NCBI GenBank assembly: GCA_020697255.1
Contig: JAJFBE010000001.1
Coordinates: forward strand, 186,001-250,000
DNA: 64,000 nucleotides
DNA from: Burkholderiales bacterium
GTDB taxonomy: Bacteria > Pseudomonadota > Gammaproteobacteria > Burkholderiales > UBA11063
Direction: 5' to 3'
Below the pieces are notes generated by a model. That model searched no databases. It worked only from the letters and a program-made list of their open reading frames with translations, and was not told the DNA's origin. Shown piece after piece: positions 43,739-52,505 of this stretch. Position numbers and translations under genes: made by a program. The number at the start of each line of letters is the position of its first letter. The first letter of the stretch is position 1.

Positions 43739-45916
43739 TTACCTAGTATAATTATCTATTACGTATGCACTAGTTGCACTGGTACATTTTAATTTTGCTA
43801 AAGCACCTACAGCCTGCGTACCCTGTGCATAACTACAAACTGTTTGATAGCCCTGACAAAAATTCATTTTTGTTATACTCGTATAACAAGCAGTATTTTC
43901 ACCATGTAGACCCTGAATTAGATTCCAGCCAGTAATAACCGGGCAAGATATTGATGTATCAATACCATCAGCTGGCTGGTTACTATCAACAACTGTCCCC
44001 ATAGGACACATATAACTTGCTTTCCTATTGGGAAACTGGTAGGTAAATGTTGTAGTTTTAAGTGGCAGGTAGCAGTACCCGTAGCCAGGACAGAAAGTTG
44101 GGTTATAGGTACACTGCACCTGGCTATTGATCGTAGTACTGCTTATTCCTTGAACTGCTTTTCCAACCTCATTAGGGCTGCAAGTATCACCAACTGTTAC
44201 CATGTGTGATATTGGCGAAATAATTCCTGCCTGGATACCAGCACCATTAATGGCAAGGATGCTGCTTTCACTAGTAGCACCAATCGGAGCTTTAGTTTTT
44301 ATTTGGATTCTTCCGGCAATTCCTGGCCGCCCATAATCAATGGCCCGGTATGTATGCTGTGCCGGTACCCCGACAGTTGAAGGTATCATCGGATAATATT
44401 TCGTGCCACAGGTTTGTGTTCCTAAAGGTATATTATGTTGAGTAGGAATTGCAGGAACAACTTTTCTGCCACAATTCCTTGGATTTGGCTCACGCCCACC
44501 GCCACCGGTAGGGTCAAATGAGGTATTGACAACCTGACTCTTACATAGGCCAGATAGAATACATCTCAATCCTATATCGCACCTACCGCTAGACTGGTTA
44601 TAAGTGCCAGGACAATGTACCATGGTATCATGATCATCAGGCTGCTTAACTGCACAACTAATTAAAAAGGCTATTCCCTCTCCAATAGAGCCATTAATGG
44701 AAACAGCGCGTTGCCAATTAGGTGCCGTATCATTATCCCCTCTGCTTGATGGATTGGCAGTATTTATCCACCACTGCGGTCCATCACACGTACCTGGTAA
44801 TTTATAATATGCGTATGCTTCCGATGAACAGGTATTTGTACCTGGGTCAAACGCCGGCTGAATCGGGTTCCAGTAAGCAGAACCCGGATCTTTTGCTCTA
44901 TCATCAATAGTTGCGGGGCAATAATCCTCTGCATTGCCCATATTTGCCCCATTACAATCATAGCTTGTAACAGTTCTATAAAAACTAGCTTGTGCAGTAG
45001 CCCTACATTGATCGCCGGTCTTTTGACTATCAACCCAGCTTGCACTACCGGGATCCATATAAATACCCCCTGAAGCTGCATAATTTTGGCACAATGAATC
45101 TGCCTCAAGCCCAGGCAGTTTACTTGCATCACAATAGTAAATAGTTTTTGTTGATGATTCTGCATATATATTGTCCAAATATATATTTGTCTGCATAGTA
45201 GTAAGCGTTGCAGTTGATTTTTTTAAAGACGGATCAGGTGAATCATCTAATGTCTGCTGGTCAATATTCCCTTTAATTGAAGCAAATAATGCGGAACTTT
45301 TTGTTAGATCCACTATTAATAAATTTTGCGCCAAAGGCATGCTAAATCCACAAGTAGTGCTAATGCTAGTCATTATGGCAGATGGTATTGTTAAGTTGTC
45401 TACACCACCGGTAAAAGAGTAATTACCATTGATATTGGTCAAGATACCGGCATTATTACCAATTGCTTTGGCTATAGTGCCAATATCGAGCATACTTAAA
45501 TTTTGACTACGAATTCCTGATGATCTGCCAAAAATTATATATGCTCGTATATTGTTACTAAGACCTTTTGTAACATAAACACATGGAGCTTGATGCATTT
45601 TATTAAATGGGTAAAGTATCTTAGGTTCGTACTCTCTTATAGCATTTGCAGTAAGAATCACATAATTTCCCGTAGCAGTTGATCCAACCAAATCACGATA
45701 ATGATCTTGAATATATTTAATAGCAAACTCACTAAACAAATTACTTTGATCCGCCAATTGATTATATTCTTTCGCCTGGTCCATCTTATCCATAATCCTA
45801 TGTGTGGAAATTATAATAAATGCAAATACTACCAGTACTCCCATTAATTCAATAACAGAAAAACCAGAGGATTTTATATTTTTAATATTTAATAACTTCA
45901 TCATTACTTTAACCAT
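43739..45916 (-). CDS. Very large PilV-like prepilin (first copy)
   Basis: A 725-residue prepilin with cleavage site KSSGFSVIELMGVLVVFAFI (Glu five after Gly). The central region is Cys-, Asp- and Pro-rich with DPGSASW-like segments (YMDPGSASWVDSQKTGDQCR; AKDPGSAYWNPIQPAFDPGT) suggestive of repeats. The shared block near residues 570-650 is VTVGDTCSPNEVG ... VQCTYNPTFCPGYGYCYLPL ... YMCPMGTVVD. This is the largest of the three prepilins. A tip adhesin role in mating is inferred from resemblance to PilV. Confidence 0.75.
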   Translation of the reverse strand: MVKVMMKLLNIKNIKSSGFSVIELMGVLVVFAFIIISTHRIMDKMDQAKEYNQLADQSNLFSEFAIKYIQDHYRDLVGSTATGNYVILTANAIREYEPKILYPFNKMHQAPCVYVTKGLSNNIRAYIIFGRSSGIRSQNLSMLDIGTIAKAIGNNAGILTNINGNYSFTGGVDNLTIPSAIMTSISTTCGFSMPLAQNLLIVDLTKSSALFASIKGNIDQQTLDDSPDPSLKKSTATLTTMQTNIYLDNIYAESSTKTIYYCDASKLPGLEADSLCQNYAASGGIYMDPGSASWVDSQKTGDQCRATAQASFYRTVTSYDCNGANMGNAEDYCPATIDDRAKDPGSAYWNPIQPAFDPGTNTCSSEAYAYYKLPGTCDGPQWWINTANPSSRGDNDTAPNWQRAVSINGSIGEGIAFLISCAVKQPDDHDTMVHCPGTYNQSSGRCDIGLRCILSGLCKSQVVNTSFDPTGGGGREPNPRNCGRKVVPAIPTQHNIPLGTQTCGTKYYPMIPSTVGVPAQHTYRAIDYGRPGIAGRIQIKTKAPIGATSESSILAINGAGIQAGIISPISHMVTVGDTCSPNEVGKAVQGISSTTINSQVQCTYNPTFCPGYGYCYLPLKTTTFTYQFPNRKASYMCPMGTVVDSNQPADGIDTSISCPVITGWNLIQGLHGENTACYTSITKMNFCQGYQTVCSYAQGTQAVGALAKLKCTSATSAYVIDNYTR

Positions 45917-45934
45917 ACACTGTAGAGCAAGTTT

Positions 45935-46630
45935 TTAACTATCCGGGCCACCTAAAATGGGTGATATATATATATACTTCTTAAATACATACTCACTAGC
46001 CAGTTCTGTACAAAACAAATTAAATATATTATCTAATTTAGCCTGCATACTATTTCCACCACTATCTTCAGGCAATTGGGAATATAGCTCCAGAATTCTA
46101 CAATCATTATCCTTGCGGCTAAATATCCAGGGTACAACCCAATAAGTACTATCTCCCTGATACATCCGCCTGGATAAATCTTCACCTAATTTACCCATTA
46201 CTTCTGACATGGTTATGTTTTTATATCCCGGCATCACTTCATCAATATAGCCATCCCAACTGGTAGCAACATATAATATCGGCATTGGTTGGCTTTCACC
46301 AAGCACAACCGGCGTATAATTAAATAAAACCGATTTATAATTTAAAAATGGCAGCAAATTTTTTTGATTATATTTAGCAATTTGGTCTGCCGTATAATCT
46401 AGTACCTTTACTTGCTCCACATGCCCAGGATTTATCGATACTGGCAGATGCATAGATTCATAATTGGCTACACCATATTGCATTATAGAATCCTGGTATT
46501 GAAAGATATTAGATGCAACATTTCCCGCCTTAAAAGACTCGGTCATATTTGCACTATCATTACGGCTCATTTCGGCAATAGTAAAGGTCAAAAATATTGC
46601 CATCACTGCCATCAATATTGCTGTTTGCAT
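45935..46630 (-). CDS. Pilin-like protein without a clear cleavage site
   Basis: A 231-residue protein that starts directly with a hydrophobic helix (MQTAILMAVMAIFLTFTIAE) containing a Glu near its end but no preceding G|F cleavage motif. The remainder is a pilin-sized globular domain (MSRNDSANMTESFKAGNVAS...; DYTADQIAKYNQKNLLPFLN). It lies between the major pilin PilS and the large prepilins. It may be a minor pilin processed by signal peptidase, or an assembly protein similar to PilX/TadE-type proteins. The family is not certain. Confidence 0.55.
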   Translation of the reverse strand: MQTAILMAVMAIFLTFTIAEMSRNDSANMTESFKAGNVASNIFQYQDSIMQYGVANYESMHLPVSINPGHVEQVKVLDYTADQIAKYNQKNLLPFLNYKSVLFNYTPVVLGESQPMPILYVATSWDGYIDEVMPGYKNITMSEVMGKLGEDLSRRMYQGDSTYWVVPWIFSRKDNDCRILELYSQLPEDSGGNSMQAKLDNIFNLFCTELASEYVFKKYIYISPILGGPDS

Positions 46631-46655
46631 CTAACTATCTTTATTAGAACTAAAA

Positions 46656-47270
46656 TTAGCTAGCTGTAAAAACCACGGTAGATTGTTCTTTACCTTGACT
46701 GCAAGCGGTAGCCACTTTAGATGCATCAAGAGCAGTTCCAGCATTTACATCATATACTGCAGGCTGATCATTGATTACAATAGTCAAAAATGAAGCACCC
46801 CCAAGAGTATTAACTGCACTATTACAAATTGATGAAGGAACTTTGGTGTATGTAATAGTAAAAAAATCCCCACTACCAGGTTCTATTGTTACTTCTCCAC
46901 CTTGAAACTGGTTTTGTATCTTGTCATTAGCTGTTTTTAAATCCTGAGGCACCATTCTCCCGTCAATTGCAGCCTTAGTTGACAAAGTAGAATAGCCACT
47001 GTTTGAACTAGAATAAGCATTTTTTACATTAGATACTATTGTACTAACATCATTAACCATCTGAGTTGAGTTTTGCTTATCTGTGTTACCCCCCATAATG
47101 CGAATAACGCCTACAACTGCAACGGCAATTACCCCTAAGACCAGGGATAACTCAATTGCATTAAACCCTGCATATCTTAAACGTTTCCGAAATTCAGGCA
47201 TATTGACTGGTTGTTTTAGTTCTTGCTGATTTATTGCAGTTACATTTTGTTTAAGTTCTACTGTTTTCAT
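46656..47270 (-). CDS. pilS: PilS-like major type IVb prepilin
   Basis: A 204-residue prepilin with a long leader (about 36 residues) and cleavage site RYAGFNAIELSLVLGVIAVA, the Glu five residues after the Gly. The mature domain has a cysteine pair (SSICNSAVN; VATACSQG) typical of type IVb pilins. It resembles R64 PilS in size and position, after PilR and before the tip pilins. It would form the shaft of the thin pilus used to stabilise mating pairs. Confidence 0.85.
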   Translation of the reverse strand: MKTVELKQNVTAINQQELKQPVNMPEFRKRLRYAGFNAIELSLVLGVIAVAVVGVIRIMGGNTDKQNSTQMVNDVSTIVSNVKNAYSSSNSGYSTLSTKAAIDGRMVPQDLKTANDKIQNQFQGGEVTIEPGSGDFFTITYTKVPSSICNSAVNTLGGASFLTIVINDQPAVYDVNAGTALDASKVATACSQGKEQSTVVFTAS

Positions 47271-47308
47271 ATTACACTCCTAAAAAAATTAAAAATAAAG
47301 CTGTATAA

Positions 47309-47380
47309 GATTGCCACGTTTTGCTATGCAAAACTCGCAATGACATTTAATATTTTCTATGCAATGGCTTGCAATGACAT
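47309..47380. repeat. Hairpin repeats of the GATTGCCACG...CGCAATGACA type
   Basis: GATTGCCACGTTTTGC / GCAAAACTCGCAATGACA (47309-47345) forms a hairpin. A partial copy, GCAATGGCTTGCAATGACAT, follows at 47361-47380. They lie in the gap between pilS and pilR. Elements of this type recur in many bacterial genomes as small non-autonomous repeats. Confidence 0.6.
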
Positions 47381-47385
47381 TGTAT

Positions 47386-48477
47386 CTATTTCACATTGCT
47401 TAAATCCATACCAAATTGGTATATCGAAAAATATAAAAATGCAATCGTACTAAATACCAAAACTGTTATTCCATACTTCAATATCTGCGCTTGACGTTTT
47501 ATAACTTCTAAACCATCTTCAGCTAAAGTTGCAGATAAAATTTCCAAAGAATCCTCTTCGCTATACTTAGTTTGGATTGCCAGCTCCAACACCATCTGCT
47601 TATCCGGAAAATCGAGCTTACTCTCAATCAAGGCTTGGCCTATATCCATACCGTCCGCCATATTTTCCATAATCACTTCTATGCGGTAACGCAAATAAGG
47701 TTTTGCTAACTTTATCATTTGCTCTAATGCATCAATTTGCATAAACCCGGCTCGTCCCAGGCTATTTAAGGCAAAAAGAAAACCACAACCTATCATTATC
47801 CGGTACATATTAAACGGCGGCAAATCCTCTAAATATTTACGATATCTATTAATAAAATTGGGTAAAGCCCAAATAACTAATATACTCAGTACAACTATTA
47901 CAGCCACCAAAGTAGAAAACCAATAATTGAACTTATTAGCTAATACCACCAATATCTCTGATGTACTTGACAGTACTGCGCCATTTGGTATATTTTGCAC
48001 AAATTCCGGAATTACTTTCACACTAAAATAATAAAGTAGCATAAGTAATACACATAACATTAATACAGGGTAAGCAAGCGCACCAGTAAATGCTTTTCTC
48101 ATTTCGGAAGTTTTTTTATTATTTTCAATTACAGTACTAAACCCTACAGTTATATCATCCTGCTCACTTGCTGCAATGATCATAGTATCCTGCTGCGGTA
48201 CATATTTGGATAATGCTTTACCAAAGTCTGCATCAGAGCTTCGCATTTGCTCCATTACATCGTCATAGACATACCACATACGGCTTTTTAAGTCTTTTTT
48301 TACCTCCAACAAGCGTAACTCTTCAACGGCTTCGTTAATCTGCAAAGTTGCCGGCTCACCCGTCATTTTTTCAAGCATTCGATACATAGCCATACGTTTT
48401 TTATATGACATAGCCGATTTTTTTGAAAATTCAGAAAGCCAATTATGTGTTCTAATATAGATCTTATTAACATTCAT
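47386..48477 (-). CDS. pilR: PilR, type IVb pilus platform protein (GspF family)
   Basis: A 363-residue inner-membrane protein with three or four membrane segments (AFTGALAYPVLMLCVLLMLLYY; FNYWFSTLVAVIVVLSILVIW; GITVLVFSTIAFLYFSIYQF) separating two GspF-type cytoplasmic domains. A start at ATG 48477 is used; a GTG at 48483 is in frame. Its 5' end overlaps the ORF6N gene by 11 bases. It is the inner-membrane platform that works with the PilQ ATPase in pilus extension. Confidence 0.85.
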   Translation of the reverse strand: MNVNKIYIRTHNWLSEFSKKSAMSYKKRMAMYRMLEKMTGEPATLQINEAVEELRLLEVKKDLKSRMWYVYDDVMEQMRSSDADFGKALSKYVPQQDTMIIAASEQDDITVGFSTVIENNKKTSEMRKAFTGALAYPVLMLCVLLMLLYYFSVKVIPEFVQNIPNGAVLSSTSEILVVLANKFNYWFSTLVAVIVVLSILVIWALPNFINRYRKYLEDLPPFNMYRIMIGCGFLFALNSLGRAGFMQIDALEQMIKLAKPYLRYRIEVIMENMADGMDIGQALIESKLDFPDKQMVLELAIQTKYSEEDSLEILSATLAEDGLEVIKRQAQILKYGITVLVFSTIAFLYFSIYQFGMDLSNVK

Positions 48478-48751
48478 AACCACGCTCGGTAAAAGCCGTT
48501 GGAAGCTTTACTTTTCTGCCGCCAAGAGGTGAAGTCGAAAATTTCGACTTCACCTCTTCCCATTCATTTTTAGTTAGCTCAACCAGATATTTCAGTGGAA
48601 ATTTATCCGGATTATTTCTTACTGCTTCATTAACCCGCTTAGTTTCAACATTATAAATCTCAGCAACATAACTATCAATAATCACCTTCTTATTACGAAT
48701 ATTAATAATCTTGGCAGAAACTAAACGACCAATATCAACAACTTTACTCAT
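48467..48751 (-). CDS. ORF6N domain protein inside the pil operon
   Basis: A 94-residue protein made almost entirely of an ORF6N domain: IIDSYVAEIYNVETKRVNEAVRNNPDKFPLKYLVELTKNEWEEVKSKFSTSPLGGRKVKLPTAFTERG. ORF6N is a DNA-binding domain of phage antirepressors, here without the usual C-terminal part. The ATG at 48751 has GAAAGGTAAAG upstream and follows pilQ by 18 bases; the end overlaps pilR. This placement in a pilus operon is unusual and points to acquisition from a phage or plasmid, or to a regulatory role. Confidence 0.85.
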   Translation of the reverse strand: MSKVVDIGRLVSAKIINIRNKKVIIDSYVAEIYNVETKRVNEAVRNNPDKFPLKYLVELTKNEWEEVKSKFSTSPLGGRKVKLPTAFTERGYEC

Positions 48752-48769
48752 CTTTACCTTTCATATAAT

Positions 48770-50365
48770 TTACTTTAATAACACTTTAAAATAATCTCTA
48801 TCAAAAGATTCCGGCAATTGAATATACTCCAATTCATCTTCAAGATCTAACGGATCAATCAGCCCACGTTTAACTTTGATTAGCCCATGAGCCATCATTG
48901 GCATGCCTTTTAACTCTTCTAACCAGTATTTCTCTGCTTCATAATTAGAACTCAGGATTAAATCCATAAACTTTTGGTCAGTATTAATAATTTCAGCAAC
49001 TACAGTACGCCCGGTATTTCCCTTAAAACAATTGGGGCAGCCATTTTCATTACGTAGGCGTATCCCGGAAAAATTGTTCCCAAAAACATCTTCTAGACGG
49101 CTGTATAATTTGGGATCAATTTTATCTACGTATTTTTCTAACGGCTCCGAACAGTGTGTACACAATTTTTTAACTAAACGTTGTGACATTAAACTTGATA
49201 CAATACTTGCATCACAAATCAACTCTTTCTCTACTCCGCCATCATCCTCGCCACTAACAGTTATCAGGCGCTTGATAATACCAATTGCCGTTGTGGCATG
49301 TACCGATGTCCATACCTGGTGCCCCGTCATGGATGCATCAACTGATGCTTTTAATGAACCTCCATCACGAATCTCACCAATCATGATTACGTCCGGGTCA
49401 AGCCGCATCATCGCTGTAATTGCCTCACTAAAAATTTCTTTTTTACGTTTGGTATTCCCACCCATAATCGGGGTTTGGGTAGCATAAGACATCATTCTTT
49501 TTTCAACCATTTTCCCATCGATATTTTTTTGTAAAATAATTTGCCCGCCTATTTCATACTCAACCGGATTTTCTGCAGTAATTACGTGCTTACGCCCATT
49601 ACTATCCGAAATAATCATACCGACAATAATTGACATAGTTGTTGATTTACCAGAACCTGTTGGCCCGGCAAAAATATTAATTCCACCTTTTTTACTCTTA
49701 GCCTGGTTAATCTGCTCGATTTGAAAAGGTTCATAACCTAAAGTTTCAAGATTTAATTTACTTGGGTCAGACCGCTTAAGTAACCGACAAACCATTATAT
49801 AGCCTGAATCTGTAGGGCTGGTTCCGATCCGTACCCCGGTTATCCCTTCCGGAAGAAAAACTGCCTTCATACGCGCATCCTGGCGTGCTTTAGGCTGAAA
49901 AGTTTTGCCTGCCTGATCACACATAGTCATAAAAATTGTTTTACATAAAGCATGCCCGTGCGCTGCTGCATATTCATGATTTAGGTCCAAATCACCAATT
50001 GTCCTGATTTTTATAAGACATTCATTTTTACGTACAGTAATATGTACATCTGAGGCATCTTTAGCCGCTGCCACTTTAAATAAATCACTAACTTCACGCT
50101 GTAACTGGGAGGCTTCCTGTACATTCTTTGCATTTTTGTCATAAAATGCCCTCATCTCCGAAGAAGTAAGCGGTATCGGCTTATCATCAAATAACTTTGC
50201 TTCACGGAAATAGGCTATTTTATTTAGCACCTGCGGATGACTGGCATAAGCTTCGTTATAATATAGCTTCTTATCCGAAGTAAGGCAAATATAATCATAT
50301 AGTGCCGGTGGTATTTGATGCGCCCCACCCTTTGCCGTTAGGACTTTTACATTGTTATCTAACAT
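48770..50365 (-). CDS. pilQ: PilQ, type IVb pilus assembly ATPase
   Basis: A 531-residue GspE/PilB-type ATPase. Walker A is FAGPTGSGKSTTMSIIVG, Walker B is RLDPDVIMIGEIRDGGSLKA, the His box is GHQVWTSVHATTAIGI, and the zinc cysteines are CTHCSEPL and CPNCFKGNTGRT. It matches R64 PilQ in length and domain plan. It drives assembly of the thin pilus at the inner membrane together with PilR. It lies between PilP and the ORF6N gene. Confidence 0.92.
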   Translation of the reverse strand: MLDNNVKVLTAKGGAHQIPPALYDYICLTSDKKLYYNEAYASHPQVLNKIAYFREAKLFDDKPIPLTSSEMRAFYDKNAKNVQEASQLQREVSDLFKVAAAKDASDVHITVRKNECLIKIRTIGDLDLNHEYAAAHGHALCKTIFMTMCDQAGKTFQPKARQDARMKAVFLPEGITGVRIGTSPTDSGYIMVCRLLKRSDPSKLNLETLGYEPFQIEQINQAKSKKGGINIFAGPTGSGKSTTMSIIVGMIISDSNGRKHVITAENPVEYEIGGQIILQKNIDGKMVEKRMMSYATQTPIMGGNTKRKKEIFSEAITAMMRLDPDVIMIGEIRDGGSLKASVDASMTGHQVWTSVHATTAIGIIKRLITVSGEDDGGVEKELICDASIVSSLMSQRLVKKLCTHCSEPLEKYVDKIDPKLYSRLEDVFGNNFSGIRLRNENGCPNCFKGNTGRTVVAEIINTDQKFMDLILSSNYEAEKYWLEELKGMPMMAHGLIKVKRGLIDPLDLEDELEYIQLPESFDRDYFKVLLK

Positions 50366-50368
50366 TTT

Positions 50369-51025
50369 TTACCTAACCGGAACAATTGGCGGTACCATTT
50401 CACCACTATTAGCATTGGTAATAACCGGTGATGGCGTAAATCCCAGATTGACTCCATTGCTTTGCTTTGGCTTTTCCGGGGCATAATATGCCCGCTTTAA
50501 AAATACATGCTGCGCCCTGCTTTTTGCTCCAGCCGAGTAACTTAATTCTACACCTGTCATCGTTATATCACTTATCCTATACTTGCCAACCAGGGAGCCA
50601 ATATTTACTGTTAAAGAACCGCCATCAGCAAATTGCAGCCAGGCAATTTTCCGACCCTCCTGGTTAATTGCAACACCAGTTACTATCGTTTGGGCATTTT
50701 CAGGCATAAAACTTGGATCTTTTGCACTACTACCCCCTCCGTTACTAATTTTTTTTAGTTCAGCTTCGGCTTTTTCAATCTCAAGCTTGCGTTTTAGGGC
50801 TACTAAGTCTGCTGTATTATTATCTATACCTCCCAAATTGCTCACAACAATTTTTGTAGCAGCAGACTCATTCTTTAGCACCCTATTTTCATCCCGGGGG
50901 TTTACCATCACAGTCTTACTTTCTATATTTATATTAACCGGCTTCATTGCCACAGTTGTAGTAACTGCAGCTTCGGCATAACTTATTAATAATAATGCCC
51001 CTATAATAGACTCTTTATAAAACAT
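50369..51025 (-). CDS. pilP: PilP, type IVb pilus biogenesis protein
   Basis: A 218-residue exported protein with signal peptide SIIGALLLISYAEA, a coiled segment (NTADLVALKRKLEIEKAEAELKKIS) and a compact C-terminal domain (IVTGVAINQEGRKIAWLQFADGGSLTVNIGSLVGKYRISDIT) of the PilP/GspC-like type. It lies between pilO and pilQ with a one-base overlap and three-base gap, matching the R64 pil order. It probably bridges the inner-membrane complex and the secretin. Confidence 0.8.
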   Translation of the reverse strand: MFYKESIIGALLLISYAEAAVTTTVAMKPVNINIESKTVMVNPRDENRVLKNESAATKIVVSNLGGIDNNTADLVALKRKLEIEKAEAELKKISNGGGSSAKDPSFMPENAQTIVTGVAINQEGRKIAWLQFADGGSLTVNIGSLVGKYRISDITMTGVELSYSAGAKSRAQHVFLKRAYYAPEKPKQSNGVNLGFTPSPVITNANSGEMVPPIVPVR

Positions 51026-52503
51026 TAAAATTCTCCCTGTAATGTCCAGTTATAAAATCCGGAGGCTTTATCAAAAGTGCCATTTATTTCTTTTAACCGG
51101 ACATTATCTAAAATACCGTTATTAATTAAATACACTGGCGATTGTTTGGCTATAATACTAAATCTGGTTACTGCACTTTTATTATTCATAGCAGCATTTG
51201 ATTGTTGTACATTTAGCTGTAAACTATTGTTAATTGCAGATTGTTGTAAGGAATTTAGTATCTGCTCTTTATTTAAAGACATTCTTCCGGACATTGTATT
51301 GATTTTATACTTTATTACGTATGTACCAGTCCTGCCTATTAGCGTCACATTATCTTTAGAACCTATTAATTCGGAAAATTCCCCTATAGTTGTATCAGCA
51401 TCTGAATTAAAGGTTAATGTTGCCCCCAATGAGTCGCATTTAATTCCAATTAATGTCCAATTTTTTAAATTACTAAAAAACTTGTCATTACTAACCAAAC
51501 AAGCATTAATTAATTGAATTGGTATAACAGCAACTGCATGCGGAACCACAGGGGCCGAACTGGGTCTTATTATTTCCGGCTCCTTATATATAAATACTTT
51601 ATATATAAGATACATAAATACCCCGCCTAAAACCAATAAAGCTCCAGCTTTATATTTTTTGCTGGTTTTTTTGGAGATCGACTCAATTAATGCGCTTTGA
51701 TAAAATTGTTTATACTTATTGTTAGCCCAATATATCTCATCCGAGCTTAAAGGCAATGTTAAAACTGTCGGAATCAAGTATTTAAGGTTCGACTCCTTAT
51801 TTGCTTTTAACTTCTGATCAAACTCATCTTCATCCATAAAATTACGTAACAGCCCTAAATTTACTGGCTCTAAAGTATTAAGCAAATGTTTATAACCTTT
51901 GCGGCCTAATTCATTATTAATTAAGCTCTCTAATTCCAGCCTTTGTCCACTTGTTAAATTTTGCATTATCTGCGTTAAAAGTTCATCATTGTTATAGGCA
52001 TCGATTAAATTTTCAAAAACGCTAAAAAATTTAATAGAAACATCAAGCGGTAAATATAAAACTTCGATTTCATATTTTTTTGCCTGAGATATTATTGATT
52101 CCCGTACTAGCTCAAAACTTGCAACATACTCGCCTTCATCCGGGCAAATAGTACCGTTTAATAAAACAATATAGCCATACAAATCCGCCATTAATATCCT
52201 GCCGTCATCATCTTCTTCACCGGCACTCTTAAATTTGAAACAAATAATAGAGTTGGCATAGCTGGCTGATAATTTTGAAGCTTCAATAATAAATTTGCCC
52301 AAAGAAGCGACTTTTTTCTCTCCCTGTAACTCATCCTTCCGGCAAAAACCCCAGGTAGGCTTGATTGTTTTAATTTGACACATCATGTTGTATTTAGTAT
52401 CTTTAATCAACCTGGCCAGGTTTATATTTCTTTTACCCTCATCAGGTACCTGCCAAAACATTCCTGCAGCAAATTTATTCTTATTTTTTGTAACTAATTT
52501 CAT
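51025..52503 (-). CDS. pilO: PilO-like type IVb pilus protein
   Basis: A 492-residue inner-membrane protein with a long cytoplasmic N-terminal part (FAAGMFWQVPDEGKRNINLARL; SFELVRESIISQAKKYEIEVLYLPL), a single membrane segment near residue 295 (YKAGALLVLGGVFMYLIYKVFIY) and a periplasmic C-terminal domain. This is the plan of the PilO2 family of R64-type systems, in the correct position between PilN and PilP. It likely recruits the ATPase and platform to the secretin complex. Confidence 0.8.
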   Translation of the reverse strand: MKLVTKNKNKFAAGMFWQVPDEGKRNINLARLIKDTKYNMMCQIKTIKPTWGFCRKDELQGEKKVASLGKFIIEASKLSASYANSIICFKFKSAGEEDDDGRILMADLYGYIVLLNGTICPDEGEYVASFELVRESIISQAKKYEIEVLYLPLDVSIKFFSVFENLIDAYNNDELLTQIMQNLTSGQRLELESLINNELGRKGYKHLLNTLEPVNLGLLRNFMDEDEFDQKLKANKESNLKYLIPTVLTLPLSSDEIYWANNKYKQFYQSALIESISKKTSKKYKAGALLVLGGVFMYLIYKVFIYKEPEIIRPSSAPVVPHAVAVIPIQLINACLVSNDKFFSNLKNWTLIGIKCDSLGATLTFNSDADTTIGEFSELIGSKDNVTLIGRTGTYVIKYKINTMSGRMSLNKEQILNSLQQSAINNSLQLNVQQSNAAMNNKSAVTRFSIIAKQSPVYLINNGILDNVRLKEINGTFDKASGFYNWTLQGEF

Positions 52504-52505
52504 AA

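Noticed and set aside
37309-45916. A PilV shufflon with invertible segments
   Set aside because: No recombinase gene and no short inverted sfx-like repeats were seen at the 3' ends; the three prepilins are complete separate genes.
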